This document shows positions 21,757-34,149 of a stretch of DNA of 64,000 nt, piece by piece. Made by a program: the position numbers and the translations under genes. Where the stretch lies: the NCBI GenBank assembly GCA_010094045.1, contig ML986604.1, forward strand, positions 315,512 to 379,511. Direction: 5' to 3'. Every line of letters begins with the position of its first letter. Within the stretch, counting starts at the first letter, position 1. The notes below the pieces were generated by a model that ran no database searches, was not told the origin of the DNA, and saw nothing but the letters and a program-made list of their open reading frames with translations. Origin of the DNA: Lojkania enalia (lineage: Eukaryota; Ascomycota; Dothideomycetes; Pleosporales).

Positions 21757-23037
21757 CTATAGCTTCTGGTATTCCAACTTACCCTCCAGCTTCTTCGACT
21801 CTGCCATCTTGCGAACGGCTTTGTTGAAGTCGTCCTGGTTGATTGCATCCCTATAATCTTTGATCGCAAAGAGACCGCTGCGGAGAGTTAGTGCTAGGGT
21901 ATGATAGAAACGTTCGAAAGACTTACGCTTCTGTAACTACATTTCGGAGGTCAGCTCCATTGAACTGATCGCTCATTTTGACAATGCTCTCAAAGTCAAT
22001 CTCACCCTCGGTCTGGACACCACTGGCATGAATCTTTAGGATTTCCAATCGTCCGACCTCATTTGGTAAAGGGATTTCGATCTTTCGGTCTAGACGTCCT
22101 GCACGGAGGAGGGCGGGGTCAAGCGTATCTGGCCGGTTTGTTGCCATGATGATCTTCGTCTGTCCTAGGTAATCGAATCCGTCTAGCTGATTAAGTAGCT
22201 CCATAAGCGTACGCTGAATTTCTCGATCCGCAGATGTGCCTTCTGAGAACCTTCGTCCACCAATAGCATCGATTTCGTCCATGAAGATGATGCAAGGCTC
22301 ATGTTCCTTCGCGTATCCGAACATTTCGCGGATGAGACGGGCCGACTCTCCAATGTATTTGTCGACAATGGCGGACGATACGACCTTTAAGAAATTCGTC
22401 TCTAAACTGCTTGCCACTGCTCGCGCCAGCAAAGTTTTCCCGGTTCCTGGCGGCCCGTACAGCAAGACACCTTTAGGCGGCTTGATGCCGACTCGGAGGA
22501 ACAGTTCTGGATTCTTGAGCGGTAATTCAATAACCTCTCGCAATTCCCTAATTTGCTCGTTAAGACCACCGATGCCGCCGAAGCTGACCTGGCCCGGATC
22601 TTCTAGAGACATGTTGTAGACGAGTGGATCTACTTCGCGGGGTAGCATTCGCATTATCGTCAGGGTAGTCATGTCTAGCGCAACTCGTGTTCCTTGCTTG
22701 AGCTTTGCCTTGTCAACTTTTGACCGACAACCAACAACATATCGAGGTCCGGAGGAGGCTTTGACGATGACTAAAGATTGTTAGCTGCAAGCTCCGATGC
22801 CTAATATAAGAAAGGCTTACATCTCTCTTCGTCTAGCTGTTTGAGAACCTCTCCTATTATCTGCCCAACGCTCTGGAGTGCTTTGATGTTCTCTTCCGAT
22901 ACATCAAAATCATGTTGAAGACCCTTAATCTCTAACCGGAGGGCCTTCAGCTTTGCTTCCCACTCTCTTGACTCTAGAAGCTTCGCCTTATACTCATCGA
23001 GAGCGTGCTCGCGCTCCGGGTCGCTACTGCCGCTCAT
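21757..23037 (-). CDS. RPT4: 26S proteasome regulatory ATPase Rpt4
   Basis: One of six AAA ATPases of the 19S base that unfold ubiquitinated substrates. Model: complement of join(21757..21877, 21927..22770, 22821..23037), 393 residues. It has an N-terminal coiled coil ([20 protein letters not shown]), an OB region with [20 protein letters not shown], Walker A GPPGTGKT, Walker [16 protein letters not shown], sensor region [20 protein letters not shown] and the C-terminal helical part [18 protein letters not shown]. The Walker A to DEID block with [14 protein letters not shown] is the Rpt4 (PSMC6) form and distinguishes it from other Rpt subunits. Introns are 50 and 49 nt. The C-terminus ends LEYQKL. 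It is divergent from RRP9. Confidence 0.96.
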
Positions 23038-23426
23038 GGTAGGATGATGTGAATGCGTTGTAGGAAGGCGTTGCGAGTTCCCGGCGGAGACGGCTGGTAG
23101 GCGTCAATAGATACGTAAACTCTCCCCAGGTGGAAGCTGCAATAAATGAGTCGTGCGTGGGGTTTGGCACACCTGTTAAATTGTATCGTAATCAGCAAGC
23201 ATCGGCCGAAGAAACAAAGTCGTCAATAGTCATGAACAAGGCGTGATGGCGGCGTATGAATGAGGAAGCTTTCAGTGCACCTTGCGGAAATGGGAGCTCT
23301 AGCCTCGGCTCGCCAAGCCCGCGACGGTCAAACATTGATGCGGTCGGCGTCAGAAAACATTATCGCCGACATAATTTTTCTGAACTTTCCAGTTACCTGG
23401 GGATTTGCCTTCGGCTCGTTATAGCA
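23038..23426. promoter_or_regulatory. Divergent upstream region, RPT4 / RRP9
   Basis: These 389 bases hold both promoters and the RRP9 leader. A frame is open upstream of the RRP9 start from 23256 but is not family-like, so it is read as leader. Confidence 0.5.
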
Positions 23427-25256
23427 ATGTCCTCCTTTTTCACATCTCCCGCGTCGCAGCGGAAACGAAAGCGGACCGAATCCTCAGTACTAGCCTCAAA
23501 GAAACGAAATGTAGCATCGAGCACAAGTCAAACCCCAAAATCATTCCGTCGCAAGGAACGCGAAGAATCAATTACTGGAAGTGAGAGCTCCGGAGATGAG
23601 GGAGAGGATGTTCTCTCGGAAGGGCATGAGGGATCAGGAGACTCTTCGGGGGGTGAGGGTGAAACAGCAGCTGAGAGGCGGCTGAAGCTCGCCGAACAAT
23701 ACCTAGAAAATATTCGAAACGAAGTGCAGGACGATTACGGCTTCGATGCTGCGGAGATAGATAGGGATCTGATTGCAGAGAGACTGAAAGAGGACGTAGC
23801 TGAGACCAAAGGAAGAGTTTATAGGAGAATTGCGGATAATCTGGATTTCGAGGCAGCAGTCCATGCGTTCGGAAAATCAAAGCTACAACATTCTGTAACG
23901 GGATGTGCAATCCGGTTGCCATACGCTTGGACTATCAGCAAAGATCTAGTAGTTGAGAAATGGGTGATTGCCGATCCGAAGATGTACAACACCCATAACC
24001 CTCACCGTCCCACCAACATCACCCCACGAAGAACACCGAAGAAGCTGTTTTGGAGGAAGGGAAATATACACAAGAGTAAAGACAAGAATTTCCTTGGACA
24101 CACTGGCGCCATTCTATCCATTGCGGTGTCGGACTCGGGAAGATTTCTTGCCACTGGAGACAAGAACGCACGATTGATCATTTGGGATGCTGATACTTTA
24201 ACACCGCGCAAATTGTTCGTCCAGCACCGTGATGCTATAACATCGCTTGCATTTCGTAGAGGCACGGAACAGCTCTTCTCTGCGTCTGCAGATCGAACTA
24301 TTAAGATCTGGAGCGCATCCGAGTTAGCCTACGTGGAAACACTATTCGGCCATCAAGACACAATTGTAGGAATTGCTGGCGGTTTAGACCCGAATCAGGA
24401 GACCTGTATCAGTGTTGGTGCGCGGGATCGCACTGCGAGATTGTGGAAAGTGGTTGAAGAGAGTCAGCTTGTCTTTAGGGGAGGTGGCACGGCCAAACAA
24501 AAGAGTATAGAAAAACTACGCAAGAGTCGTTTTGGAGGGAAAGTTGACGATGATGCTGAAACGATGGGACAGCCTAATGGTGTCCATGAAGAAGAAGACC
24601 CTCCAATTGCATACGCAGAAGGCTCTATTGATTGTGTGGCTCTTCTTGATGCTGGACTTTTTGTTACTGGATCAGATAACGGCACGCTTTCGTTATGGTC
24701 GGTCAACAAGAAGAAGCCTCTGTTCACCATTCCACTCGCGCATGGACGCGATCCTCCTCTTCCACCGGAGGCGATATCAGCTAATAAAGATGCTGTGGAG
24801 ACGGGTATCAGAGGTCCGCGACTCCCGAGATACATAACGGCGCTCACAACGGTGCCATTTGCAGATCTCATTCTCACTGGTAGCTGGGATGGGTGGATAA
24901 GAGCATGGCGGATCGGTCCAGAGAAGCGGACGATTGAGGCGCTAGGCAAGGTCGGACGGAGTACGCCCACGGCTGAGGATGTCCTTATTGATGACAGCGA
25001 GCAATTTCTCATTCATCCCAACGAAATTAATCGAGATGCGATCCTTATTCGAGGCATCATCAATAGTTTAGCTGTATACGAAAGAGGAGATCGAGGTAAG
25101 GACGGGCTTTGCGTTGTTGCAGCAGTTGGGAAGGAGCATAGATTAGGTCGCTGGATGAGCGCGAATGTCCAAAATGGCATTGTAGTGTTCGAAGTTCCAA
25201 GGAAGATGATTGCAAACGAGGCAGAAGACGCATTAGAAGAAGAGGAGGATGAATGA
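23427..25256 (+). CDS. RRP9: U3 snoRNP protein Rrp9 (U3-55K), WD40
   Basis: Nucleolar WD40 protein that binds the B/C box of U3 snoRNA in early 18S rRNA processing. Single exon, 609 residues. The start is taken at MSSFFTSPASQRKRKRTESS because a basic nuclear-localisation stretch follows directly and this matches fungal homologues; an ATG 57 codons upstream is in frame but its codons look non-coding. After an acidic segment the conserved region LAEQYLENIRNEVQDDYGFD leads into WD repeats: FLGHTGAILSIAVSDSGRFL, HRDAITSLAFRRG, LFGHQDTIVGIAGG, and later SIDCVALLDAGLFVTGSDNG and ILTGSWDGWIRAWRI. It ends in an acidic EEEEDE tail. Confidence 0.94.
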   Translation: MSSFFTSPASQRKRKRTESSVLASKKRNVASSTSQTPKSFRRKEREESITGSESSGDEGEDVLSEGHEGSGDSSGGEGETAAERRLKLAEQYLENIRNEVQDDYGFDAAEIDRDLIAERLKEDVAETKGRVYRRIADNLDFEAAVHAFGKSKLQHSVTGCAIRLPYAWTISKDLVVEKWVIADPKMYNTHNPHRPTNITPRRTPKKLFWRKGNIHKSKDKNFLGHTGAILSIAVSDSGRFLATGDKNARLIIWDADTLTPRKLFVQHRDAITSLAFRRGTEQLFSASADRTIKIWSASELAYVETLFGHQDTIVGIAGGLDPNQETCISVGARDRTARLWKVVEESQLVFRGGGTAKQKSIEKLRKSRFGGKVDDDAETMGQPNGVHEEEDPPIAYAEGSIDCVALLDAGLFVTGSDNGTLSLWSVNKKKPLFTIPLAHGRDPPLPPEAISANKDAVETGIRGPRLPRYITALTTVPFADLILTGSWDGWIRAWRIGPEKRTIEALGKVGRSTPTAEDVLIDDSEQFLIHPNEINRDAILIRGIINSLAVYERGDRGKDGLCVVAAVGKEHRLGRWMSANVQNGIVVFEVPRKMIANEAEDALEEEEDE

Positions 25257-25535
25257 TCGTCCCTCTTTTCCCTTCTGTTTATGTAGCATTTTAATCATCA
25301 ATACTACTGAAATAAGGGCTTAAAGTCCTAATTCCTCTTGATGTGTCACATGTGAGATACATGAATAAGGACACATGTAATCCTAGCTTCCTCACCTATA
25401 CCTTGCCTGAGGTTGCCACGTGAATTCGCGACAGGCCACTTGCGCCATCTCGCTTCGGCTGACTTCATCGCAACCTTAAATCTAACCAACGCAACCCTCC
25501 CACAGAACTCCCTGGACCCGTTTTGCTTGCTAAAC

Positions 25536-27658
25536 ATGGGGTCGGACGGGGTGAGGTCGCCGAAATCGGGGAAGAGATCGCGGTCAGAAATGGAAGACGT
25601 GCGCCGGGCAATAGACCCTAAAAAGGAGCCTGCTGGCGACGCCGCCAACGGTAATTACCCTTCTCTCAAGCTGCGCCACGGTCTCTAAGTTTTACGCAGA
25701 CGATACTTCCTCGGATGACGATGAATTTGGTCCCGCTCTGCCCTCCTCTGCCCCAAAAAAGAAAAAGAGAAAACTCCCATACGAAAAGCTCTATATTGCT
25801 GCTTTACCAACTGCCAGTCGCTACTTCAAATCCTTGATGCACAGGGATCAATTATGCTTCAATACCTTTACACCCTTCACCGACTTCCTTGTAACGAGCT
25901 CTATCGATGGTGTAGTCAAGTTCTGGAAGAAGGATTTCGGAGGCATAGAATTTGTGAAGGAATTCCGTGCGCACAATGGGGAGATCCGATCGATCAGCGT
26001 AAGCGCTGATGGAAGAAGCTTTGCGACAGCCGGAATAGATAAGACGGCAAAGATTTTCGATGTCGTCACATTTGATCTCTTGTCCATGCTGAACTTAGAG
26101 TATGCTCCAATGGCAGTATGTTGGGTCCATGGTCGCGGAGCGTCATTCCCGCTCCTGGCCGTGTCTTCAGAGGAGAACCCTTGGATAAGGATATATGACG
26201 GTCGTGGCGAGAATCAGGAGCCTCTGCATACACTAAAGAGTGTGCACAGGGCTCCCGTAGCGCTCATGGCGTACAACAACGAATATGATTGTGTAATATC
26301 TGTGGACCAAGGAGGAATGATCGAATACTGGCGTCCGAGTGATCCTTTCGAGAAGCCAAACAATGTGTTTGGCATGAAAAGCTCAACAAATTTGTTCGAG
26401 TTTAAGAAGGTAATGTCGATGTATCATTCTATTTTCCCACAAACTTACTCATAATAGTTTAAATGTGTTCCATCTTCCATCACCATCTCACCAACAGGGA
26501 AACAATTTGCAACGTTTTCATTCCCCGATCGCAAAGTTAGGGTCTTTGATTTTGCATTAGGGAAACTGTACAGAACCTACGACGAGTCGATAGAGACCAT
26601 TACAGACATGCAGCAAGCTGGTACTGTCATTCAGAAGCTGGAGGATATTGAGTTTGGTCGGAGGTTGGGGATTGAGAGGGATCTTGACCATCCACTAATT
26701 CGTCCTCGAATGAACGTGATCTTTGACGAAACAGGAAATTTCATCCTTTATGGGTCAATGTACGGTGTAAAAGTCATAAATACTCTCACCAACCGAGTGG
26801 TGAAAGTCTACGGGCAGGAGGAATCATTTAGGCCTCTTCATCTTAGCCTTTATCAAGGTCAGCCAGAGAAGCAAAAGGTTGTCACTATAGAGATGGCTGC
26901 CAGTGAGAATCCACTACTTCAAGCGGCCGAGTCCCGAGATGCCATGTTGGTCACAACAGGCTCTGGAAAGGTTCGGTTCTACATGTTCACGAATGACAAC
27001 AAGTAAGACCTCCTTACCTCGGCTGACCCGTTCATTATAGCTAACATTTTCAGCGTCACGAAGTCGGAGCGAGATATACAGAACGAAAAACCGCGCAACA
27101 TCAACACTAAACAACAACAGGAGAGCAAGGCTACGGCATCAGGCACCTCGGCCACTATTCATACTACCTTTGGTGACATTACTATCCGCTTATTTCCCGA
27201 AGCAGCTCCAAAGGCGGTTGAAAACTTTGTCACTCACTCTAAGAACGGATATTATAACGACGTCATCTTCCACAGAGTGATTCGGAAATTCATGATTCAG
27301 ACGGGCGATCCCTTGGGCGATGGAACAGGAGGCGAGAGTATCTGGGGTAAAGAGTTTGAAGACGAATTTTCGACGCTGAAGCATGATAAGCCATATACGG
27401 TCAGTATGGCGAATGCTGGCCCTAATACGAATGGGTCGCAATTCTTCATAACGACCGAGAAAACGGTATGTTGATCTAGATGCGGTATTTGTCTGAGTGT
27501 TGCTAATCGACATGTAGCCTTGGCTTGACAATAAGCATACAATCTTTGGACGAGCAATTCAAGGCCTGGATGTCGTGCACAAGATTGAGAACACTAAGGT
27601 GTACAAGGAAAAGCCTGAGGAGGATATTAAGATCATCAGCATTTCGATCTTACAGTGA
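25536..27658 (+). CDS. Cyclophilin-WD40 peptidyl-prolyl isomerase (PPWD1 / cyp15)
   Basis: Nuclear peptidyl-prolyl cis-trans isomerase with an N-terminal WD40 domain, associated with the spliceosome in animals. Model: join(25536..25650, 25700..26409, 26458..27002, 27054..27465, 27518..27658), 640 residues, as expected. WD motifs include [20 protein letters not shown] and [18 protein letters not shown]. The cyclophilin domain fills the last 160 residues: [34 protein letters not shown] and [11 protein letters not shown]. The active-site Arg (in FHRVI) and the Gln, Phe and Trp positions of the catalytic pocket are present, so isomerase activity is likely. Introns are 48-52 nt. The junction [19 protein letters not shown] is phase 0. 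Confidence 0.95.
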
Positions 27659-28192
27659 AATCACATTTAGAGAACAGATTTCGCCTTAGCCTTAGCCTTT
27701 TCCAAGTTCACTACCTATAGTTCCTCCATAGGACATTCTAAAGGTCTTTACCCACGTGTCATCTTTCCCGTTTGTTTTGTGTCGCGTGCTCAAAAGTGGT
27801 TAACAGCCAGCGTCAAACCGCCGATTAGTTGATTCGATTGTGGTGACAGGTACATGGGCGGGGATAACCTCCGGCCATGGCATATGAATCTTGGCATGCA
27901 TCATTTAACATGACCGTCACACGCTTCGGTATCTTCGCTTTTGTAGTGGTATATTCCGCGACATCAATGTTGAGCATTGAGACTGACTGTTTCGTTCCCC
28001 GGCCGTAGGAACCGCACATATCCACCTTCCGCAAGGGGTTTACGTCAAATTGCAATTCTCGCTTTCTCGATAAGCCCTAGCCAAGCCATCGTCAGCCCGA
28101 CCCCAATCAACACTCAACTATCACGATAGTTTGAAGTTGTGCCGTCTTTTGCTCCATTGTTACTGCATTATACGACTCGGATAGTCGCATAG
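27659..28192. other. Intergenic, PPWD1 / SHR3
   Basis: Contains the PPWD1 3' flank and the SHR3 promoter, with a CACGTG core at 27754-27759. No gene is seen. Confidence 0.45.
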
Positions 28193-28850
28193 ATGGCTAA
28201 GGCTAATTCTTTCGCTACGTTCCTCATTGTCGGCCGTAAAACTCCCTTCTCGTCTGGCTATAGCCTTGCGACATCTGAACTATAGCTGATAGATATTAGC
28301 GACCTGTTTTTTCTTAGGGATACTATTTGCCTCGTTTCCCTACGATTACAATGTTCTCTGGACGACCCCGACCGATCGTGAATCCTACTTCAAGATTCTT
28401 GAGGACCACATCAAATTCCTCTACGCATCACCTCCGATAATTTCTCGCATCCTACATATCGTCATTGGTACAGGGCTCACCGGCTTCCTCTTCAAGCTTT
28501 ACAAGGCCTCCGAAGCAAATTATCTCTTCGATGGCGCGTCGCTAGTCCTCTATATGGCTGGAATCACAGTCTACATCACAAATATTGTTAAAGGGTTCAG
28601 GATCGTGACTGCTGGCATCTATGGCGCAATTCCTGAACCGATGGAAGCTGATCAAACTACGGACTACATTTCAAGAGAGGATACTTTAAGGGTATTCGCG
28701 GCGAGTAACACTATCTTAGCACTTGTGCTTGTTGGTGTTCTTGTACTGCAGGCTGGGCAGTGGTATGCGCTGAGGAAGGAGGAGGCTGAGATTGCGGAGA
28801 TGAATCGAGCGGAGGAAGAGAAGAAGAAAGCGGGAAAGAAGAAGCAATGA
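28193..28850 (+). CDS. SHR3: ER packaging chaperone Shr3
   Basis: Polytopic ER protein that helps amino-acid permeases fold and enter COPII vesicles. Model: join(28193..28235, 28300..28850), 197 residues. The 43-nt first exon encodes MAKANSFATFLIVG; the acceptor before CGACCTGT restores PTCFFLGILFASFPYDYNVL, the family hallmark. A later AG at 28316-28317 would delete TCFFLG and was rejected. Further hydrophobic segments run through ILHIVIGTGLTGFLF, YLFDGASLVLYMAGITVYIT and TILALVLVGVLVLQAG. The tail is Lys-rich (KKKAGKKKQ), resembling an ER-retrieval signal. A four-helix membrane domain with a charged tail is the family plan. Confidence 0.93.
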
Positions 28851-29561
28851 GATGAGCCCGCATGACGTTGTCTTGAGGGTTTGTCCGGTCTACCTAACCT
28901 TCAATTTGATGTTTGATATGCGATTTATAAGGCTCAAAGCATTTGGCATATTTGGTTGAGTCGACGCATACCGTCTCGAGATCGCCCTGGGCTGTCATCT
29001 ATTGCCATAGTGTTGCCTTGTGATTGACATGTCAGCCCCCATCGCATCTCAAGTCCTTGTGTCCCGAACCTAGTTCTTCCGTTAAATTCTCTCTGGTGTC
29101 ATTTCCTTCCAGGCTCTCTTAGATTAAGCTTTCATTTTCGATATGGCATTGCCCCTTTGCCCTAGGCATTCAAAGAGATCACACGCCGTTCCAATTTCGC
29201 TGCAAATTCACCATAAGCTGCCCGCACTGACCGTACGGCGCTAGTAGTTGCATAGGTACCTAGTTGCCTAAGTCACTTCACGTCATCAAACTGTGGCTTC
29301 CTCTTAGGGCGTTTAGGGTTCAACAGACCGGATCCTTGGAAAGCTTCGTCCGTGTCATGATCCTCTCAACCAGAGACAGCTTCATGACACCCCCACTGTC
29401 TGTCTTCTCACGTACGAAATCCGCCATAACTCCCGTATCACGATCAAAAGCATCCTCACGCGCTTCACGCGCTTCTATCGAGCTCCCAGCTAGGCAGCCC
29501 GTGTTTCGGCTTCGCTGGCATACAAGGTAATATTTGTGTCCCTAATTCGTTTATCATCAAA
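28851..29561. other. Intergenic with a possible upstream exon at 29357-29527
   Basis: Mostly featureless. From ATG 29357 a frame is open to a GTAATA donor near 29527, and it might be a leader exon of the next gene; the downstream ATG at 29562 is enough for a complete protein, so it is not included. Confidence 0.35.
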
Positions 29562-31020
29562 ATGCCTCCTCCTACACCGCCTACTCGTAACAAGATTGAT
29601 ACGAAGAATATCCTCCTACGGCATCAATTGGCCACTATCGCTGAGACTTTAATACGAGCTTCAAAACGCCGCGATATCGAGATTCAGGAAAGACTTGGCC
29701 GCGGCACTACTCCTACTAGAAATACAGTCCCCACTACGGCTCAAAAAGCCGCGGCATCTACTGATAGCAGTTCCGGTGCCGGTTACCGGCGCACAATCGA
29801 GCACGAAGACAGCCTCAGCAATACAAGCATGAGCCTCTCTGGCCTCGACAGCCCTAGCCCGTCCAGCAGCAGTGCGGCTAAAGTCAAGACACCCATTGGC
29901 ATTGTCCGAATCTCTGACTTAGGTGGTTACGCCGGCTCCCTAAGATTCTTAGCACTGTCTGATCTTATGAGAGTAGCAGGGCTAGACTTCGTTGACAAGA
30001 TGGACGGCAATCTGGCTGGGAAGGTACCGTTCACCGAATCTATTGCACCATCAAATACAAACGGTAAGGCAATTACCTCTCATCCAACAAGGCACTCATA
30101 GTCGCTGATTACGCAACGGAAATTACGGTTGTGCCGCGTCAAGACAGCCTTAAAGTAGGCCTTGGAGTCCAACTCGATCAGAAGAATATAATGGCGGAGT
30201 TGAAAGGTTGGCGAAAGGAACCTGCGATACCCGCCAACTATTTTAAGGATGCCGAATTGGTTCAGCTCCGCACAGAACTCACGAACCTCTCCCATCGACG
30301 CGCGGAAGTCCTTCGGAGCTCTATGAACGTTGATTCACAATCTAGGTGTAAAGCAGAGGGTGGATCCGATCTATTCACCATAACTCCTCTAATCCCTAAG
30401 GTGCTGGAAAAAGAATGTGTTCCTTATGCAATCGCTCTTCAACTAGAGAGGGCCGATTGCAAGTGGCAAGAAATGTTCCACTGGACTAAGTACCTCTTCG
30501 GCGAGGGTCCCGGCAGCTATAAGGCCCAGCGAGAACGCGAGGAAATTATAGCGCATGCGAGCAAGAAATACGATGAAATGGCGGAGAACGCAATTAAAGA
30601 GGAAAAAATGTATTGGGCAGCTGCGGAGAAGTCTTGCCTAGTCGTCGTGTCTAATATTGCTGCTGACGCCGGAATGAAAGAGCTGGAGGATGCGTTCGAG
30701 GATTTCAATGTGTAAGGTCTCGCCTTCCTTCTTGAACCACTGGAGCTAAATGATCGTTGAACAATAGTCGTTCCATGCGGTTCTTAAATGGGCGAGAGCC
30801 CATCAAACGAACTAGGGTTGCTGAAGTTTACTTGTATAGCAAACAATCGGCAGACAGAGCTACTCGTAAGATCGATCACATCTTTGGCTTGAAGATCGAG
30901 GTTTCTCGTGCTGTAAAGAGCTTGTTGATCCCCCAGGGGAATCGTGGTGGAGAATCTTGTTGGTCACTACCTGAAGTCGTCATGGGTGCCAAAAGTGGAG
31001 AGACTAGAATGGACGAGTAG
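29562..31020 (+). CDS. Unnamed conserved protein with RRM-like C-terminal region
   Basis: Not recognised as a named family. Model: join(29562..30063, 30102..30711, 30768..31020), 454 residues. The N-terminal half has a helical start (IDTKNILLRHQLATIAETL), a Ser/Thr-rich spacer and an ordered block around IGIVRISDLGGYAGSLRFLA. The middle is helical and charged. Residues about 345-420 follow the beta-alpha-beta-beta-alpha-beta pattern of an RRM: SCLVVVSNI, then MKELEDAFEDF, RSMRFLNG, TRVAEVYLYS, ATRKIDHIFG and LKIEVSRAV. RNA binding is inference from this pattern. Intron 1 would be only 38 nt, the shortest here, yet it joins G/TC as Val in frame; a different splice is possible. The start ATG lies in weak context. 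Confidence 0.72.
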
Positions 31021-31601
31021 TTAGACCACAGCAACGGTTACGACGTCACACGACATGGTTGGCCCCCGTCTACATGTGGTCTAATAAGTATATGGGCATT
31101 GGAAACCCCAGATTTGTGATTGAGTAAAATATGTTTAGAATAATTGCAAGAAAACTTATATCGAAACACTGTTCTATGCTCCTACGATCGTGAGTATGAA
31201 CTCTGAAGTAGTTCATGCAAAGGTATAGTTCCTACCAAATTCAGCCGACTGGTCCGAGCTTCCACCACGTCCTCGGTCATTCAGAACAACACACAGACCC
31301 GACTACAAGCCGTCGCCACGCTGTCGCAAACGGCACTAGCATGCAAATAAAATTCTTACAATCACCGATGAACATTCAGAGCTCAGCATAGCTCGGGTCG
31401 GCGTTTTCCATCATTGAATTTGCTTATTCGCGGCCATCGGAGGTCACCGTAATCAGTGGCAGCTCCACCCATTTGCCATCCCCCACTTTCGTAGCGCTGC
31501 AACCCATAATCAGATGGGACACTACTCTTCCCTTCTCACATTTCTCTTGAGAGAGTGTGGATAAATAAGATCATTTAGAGACTTCATACTCCAGAGCTAG
31601 C
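31021..31601. other. Intergenic upstream of the molybdenum-cofactor sulfurase gene
   Basis: No open frame of interest on either strand. Confidence 0.4.
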
Positions 31602-34149
31602 ATGGAGGGGCACGACTGGATCGAGTATGACAAGGCCATCGAGGAGATGCGACAGCGGGAGTATCCCATGTTGCAGGGTAGGCGACCGTGTATTCCCAGA
31701 AATATGTAGCTAATATATATAAGGGACGACGTACCTAGATCATGCAGGAACCACGCTCTACGCCAAGTCGCTCATCGAACGATTCTCCAAAGATTTGATA
31801 TCCAACCTCTACGGAAACCCACACTCGGCCTCTAACGCTTCCCAATTGACGACTCGCCGCATTGAGGATATTCGCCTACGTCTTTTAGAAATGTTTAATG
31901 CAGACCCTGAGGAATTTGATGTTGTATTCGTTGCAAACGCTACTGCAGGCATCAAGCTTGTTATGGATGCATTTAGAGATAACAAAGGAGGATTCTGGTA
32001 TGGTTATCACCGGGATGCACACACAAGTGTGATTGGAATGCGCGAGGCTGCAGCACGTCACCAATGTTTCACATCAGACGCCGAGGTGGAGCAATGGATA
32101 GATCAACCGATCACCGAACCCTCATCTTTACGTCTATTTGCATATCCAGCTCAGTCCAACATGAACGGACGCCGCTTGCCTCTGTGTTGGCCACGCCGTA
32201 TCCGTTCGGCGAAGCGAGATGCGGTTTATACTTTATTGGATGCTGCTGCGCTCGTGTCAACCTCGCCTCTAGACCTCGGTGATGCTGGTACGGCCCCGGA
32301 TTTCATCGTACTTAGCCTTTACAAGATATTCGGTTTCCCAGACCTCGGGGCTCTGATCATTAGGAGAGCCTCTAGTTCTGTATTCGACAGACGTCAATAT
32401 TTTGGCGGTGGGACTGTTGAAATGGTTGTCTGCTTGAAGGAACAATGGCATGCAAAGAAGTCGGAATCTCTCCACGAAAGACTAGAAGATGGAACTTTAC
32501 CTATTCATAGCATCATGGCGTTAGATTTCGCTATGAAAGTGCATCACGAATTGTTCGGTTCTCCGGAGAAAATATCACGGCACACCACTTTTCTCGCCGC
32601 GCGACTATACAAAGATTTGTCATCCTTGCAGCACGGAAACCGAGAGTATGTTTGCCAGATGTATAAGGATCCAGCATCAAGGTATGGCGATTCGACGACT
32701 CAGGGGCCAATAGTAGCTTTCAATGTCCGCAATCCCAATGGCGGTTGGGTTAGCAATGCTGAAATCGAGAAAATTGCGGCGGTAAAGAGCTTACAATTTC
32801 GGACTGGGGGGCTCTGCAACCCAGGCGGGATCGCATATTCCCTCAATTTAGCGCCCTGGGAGATGAGGGAGAACTTCTCAGCAGGACAGCGGTGCGGGAA
32901 CGATAACGACATCATTCGCTCTAAACCCACGGGCATGATACGGGTCAGTCTCGGTGCCATGAGTACAGTGAAAGATGTGACCTCATTCGTTGCATTCATA
33001 CGGGAATTCTTTGTACATGATGCTCCACTCAATGCCGTGCCGCAAACGCCACATCGATCCACAGTGCCACCAACGGAGAACATATTACACGTGGAAAGCC
33101 TTTCGATTTACCCTATAAAGAGCTGTGCGGCGTTCAGCGTGCCGCCGGGCAAGGCATGGGAAGTGCGGCAAGAGGGCCTCGCGTGGGATCGTGAGTGGTG
33201 CCTTATCCATCAAGGCACAGGAGCAGCGCTGAGCCAGAAGCGCTATCCAAAAATGGCTCTTATTCGCCCAAGTCTTGATTTGGAGCATGGCCTGCTACGT
33301 GTACAGTTGGCAGGCGCTCTTCGAGGCACTACGCAAACCAACGAGGTCACCGTGCCTCTCTCAGCCGACCCTCGAATGTTCTCCGACAATTCTATATACA
33401 AAGACACGGCTGCTAAAGTTTGCGGAGACTTGATACAGGCAAGGACCTACAAGTCAGCCGAGATATCAATGTTTTTTACCCAAGCTCTCGGTGTGGCTTG
33501 TCATCTTGCCCGGTTCCCTGCCGTCGGTAGCAGAACAAGCTCAATGACATCGTCAAGACACTTGAAGGCTCATTTGCAGAGCTACCGGAAGTCTGACAAT
33601 ATGCACATACCTGGCGCATTTCCGGATGCGAGGACCCTAGCGCCTGGGTGCGTGGTTTCAAGACCTCTTCTGCTGTCAAATGAGAGCCCCATTCTTACTA
33701 TTTCGAGATCGAGCCTCAACCGGCTCAACGAGCTGATCAAAGCCGAGGGCGGCAAGGCGGCGCAAGCGGAGGTTTTCAGAGCTAATATTGTCGTTGCCCA
33801 GAACCTAGATTACCCGCCTGGGGCTGAAGAACCATATGCAGAAGACGATTGGCGCTATCTCCAGATCGGCCAGCAGTATTTCGAGATGCTTGGTCCATGC
33901 CGCAGATGTCAAATGGTCTGCGTAGACCAGCATACTGCTGAACGAAACCAAGAGCCATTTGTGACTCTCTCCAAGACTAGGCGCTTTGATGGCAGAGTAT
34001 ACTTTGGTCAGCACACATGCCATGTACCCATGCAGGATGCAACATCACTGTCAGTTCAGAATCCTACAATAATGGTCGGCGATCGGGTGCGTTCCTTTAG
34101 GGAGGATGATTTGGATCAAGACGTGCATTTGCAGTCTCTTGTGGGTTGA
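31602..34149 (+). CDS. hxB: Molybdenum cofactor sulfurase (HxB type)
   Basis: Adds the terminal sulfur to the Mo cofactor of xanthine dehydrogenase and relatives, taking it from L-cysteine. Model: join(31602..31677, 31724..34149), 833 residues, the normal two-domain length. N-terminal class V aminotransferase (NifS-like) domain: YLDHAGTTLYAKSLIERF, NLYGNPHSASNASQLTTRRI, VVFVANATAGIKLVMDAF, the PLP lysine in LSLYKIFGFPDLGALI (about Lys226), and the Cys motif FRTGGLCNPGGIA. C-terminal MOSC domain starts at about residue 495: ESLSIYPIKSCAAFSVPPGK, then GLAWDREWCLI, and LGPCRRCQMVCVDQ. The 46-nt intron gives MLQGTTYLDHAGT. All catalytic landmarks are intact. Confidence 0.95.

Noticed and set aside
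23256..23426. In-frame N-terminal extension of RRP9 by 57 residues
   Set aside because: The codons do not resemble the family; the Met at 23427 opens the basic N-terminus expected.
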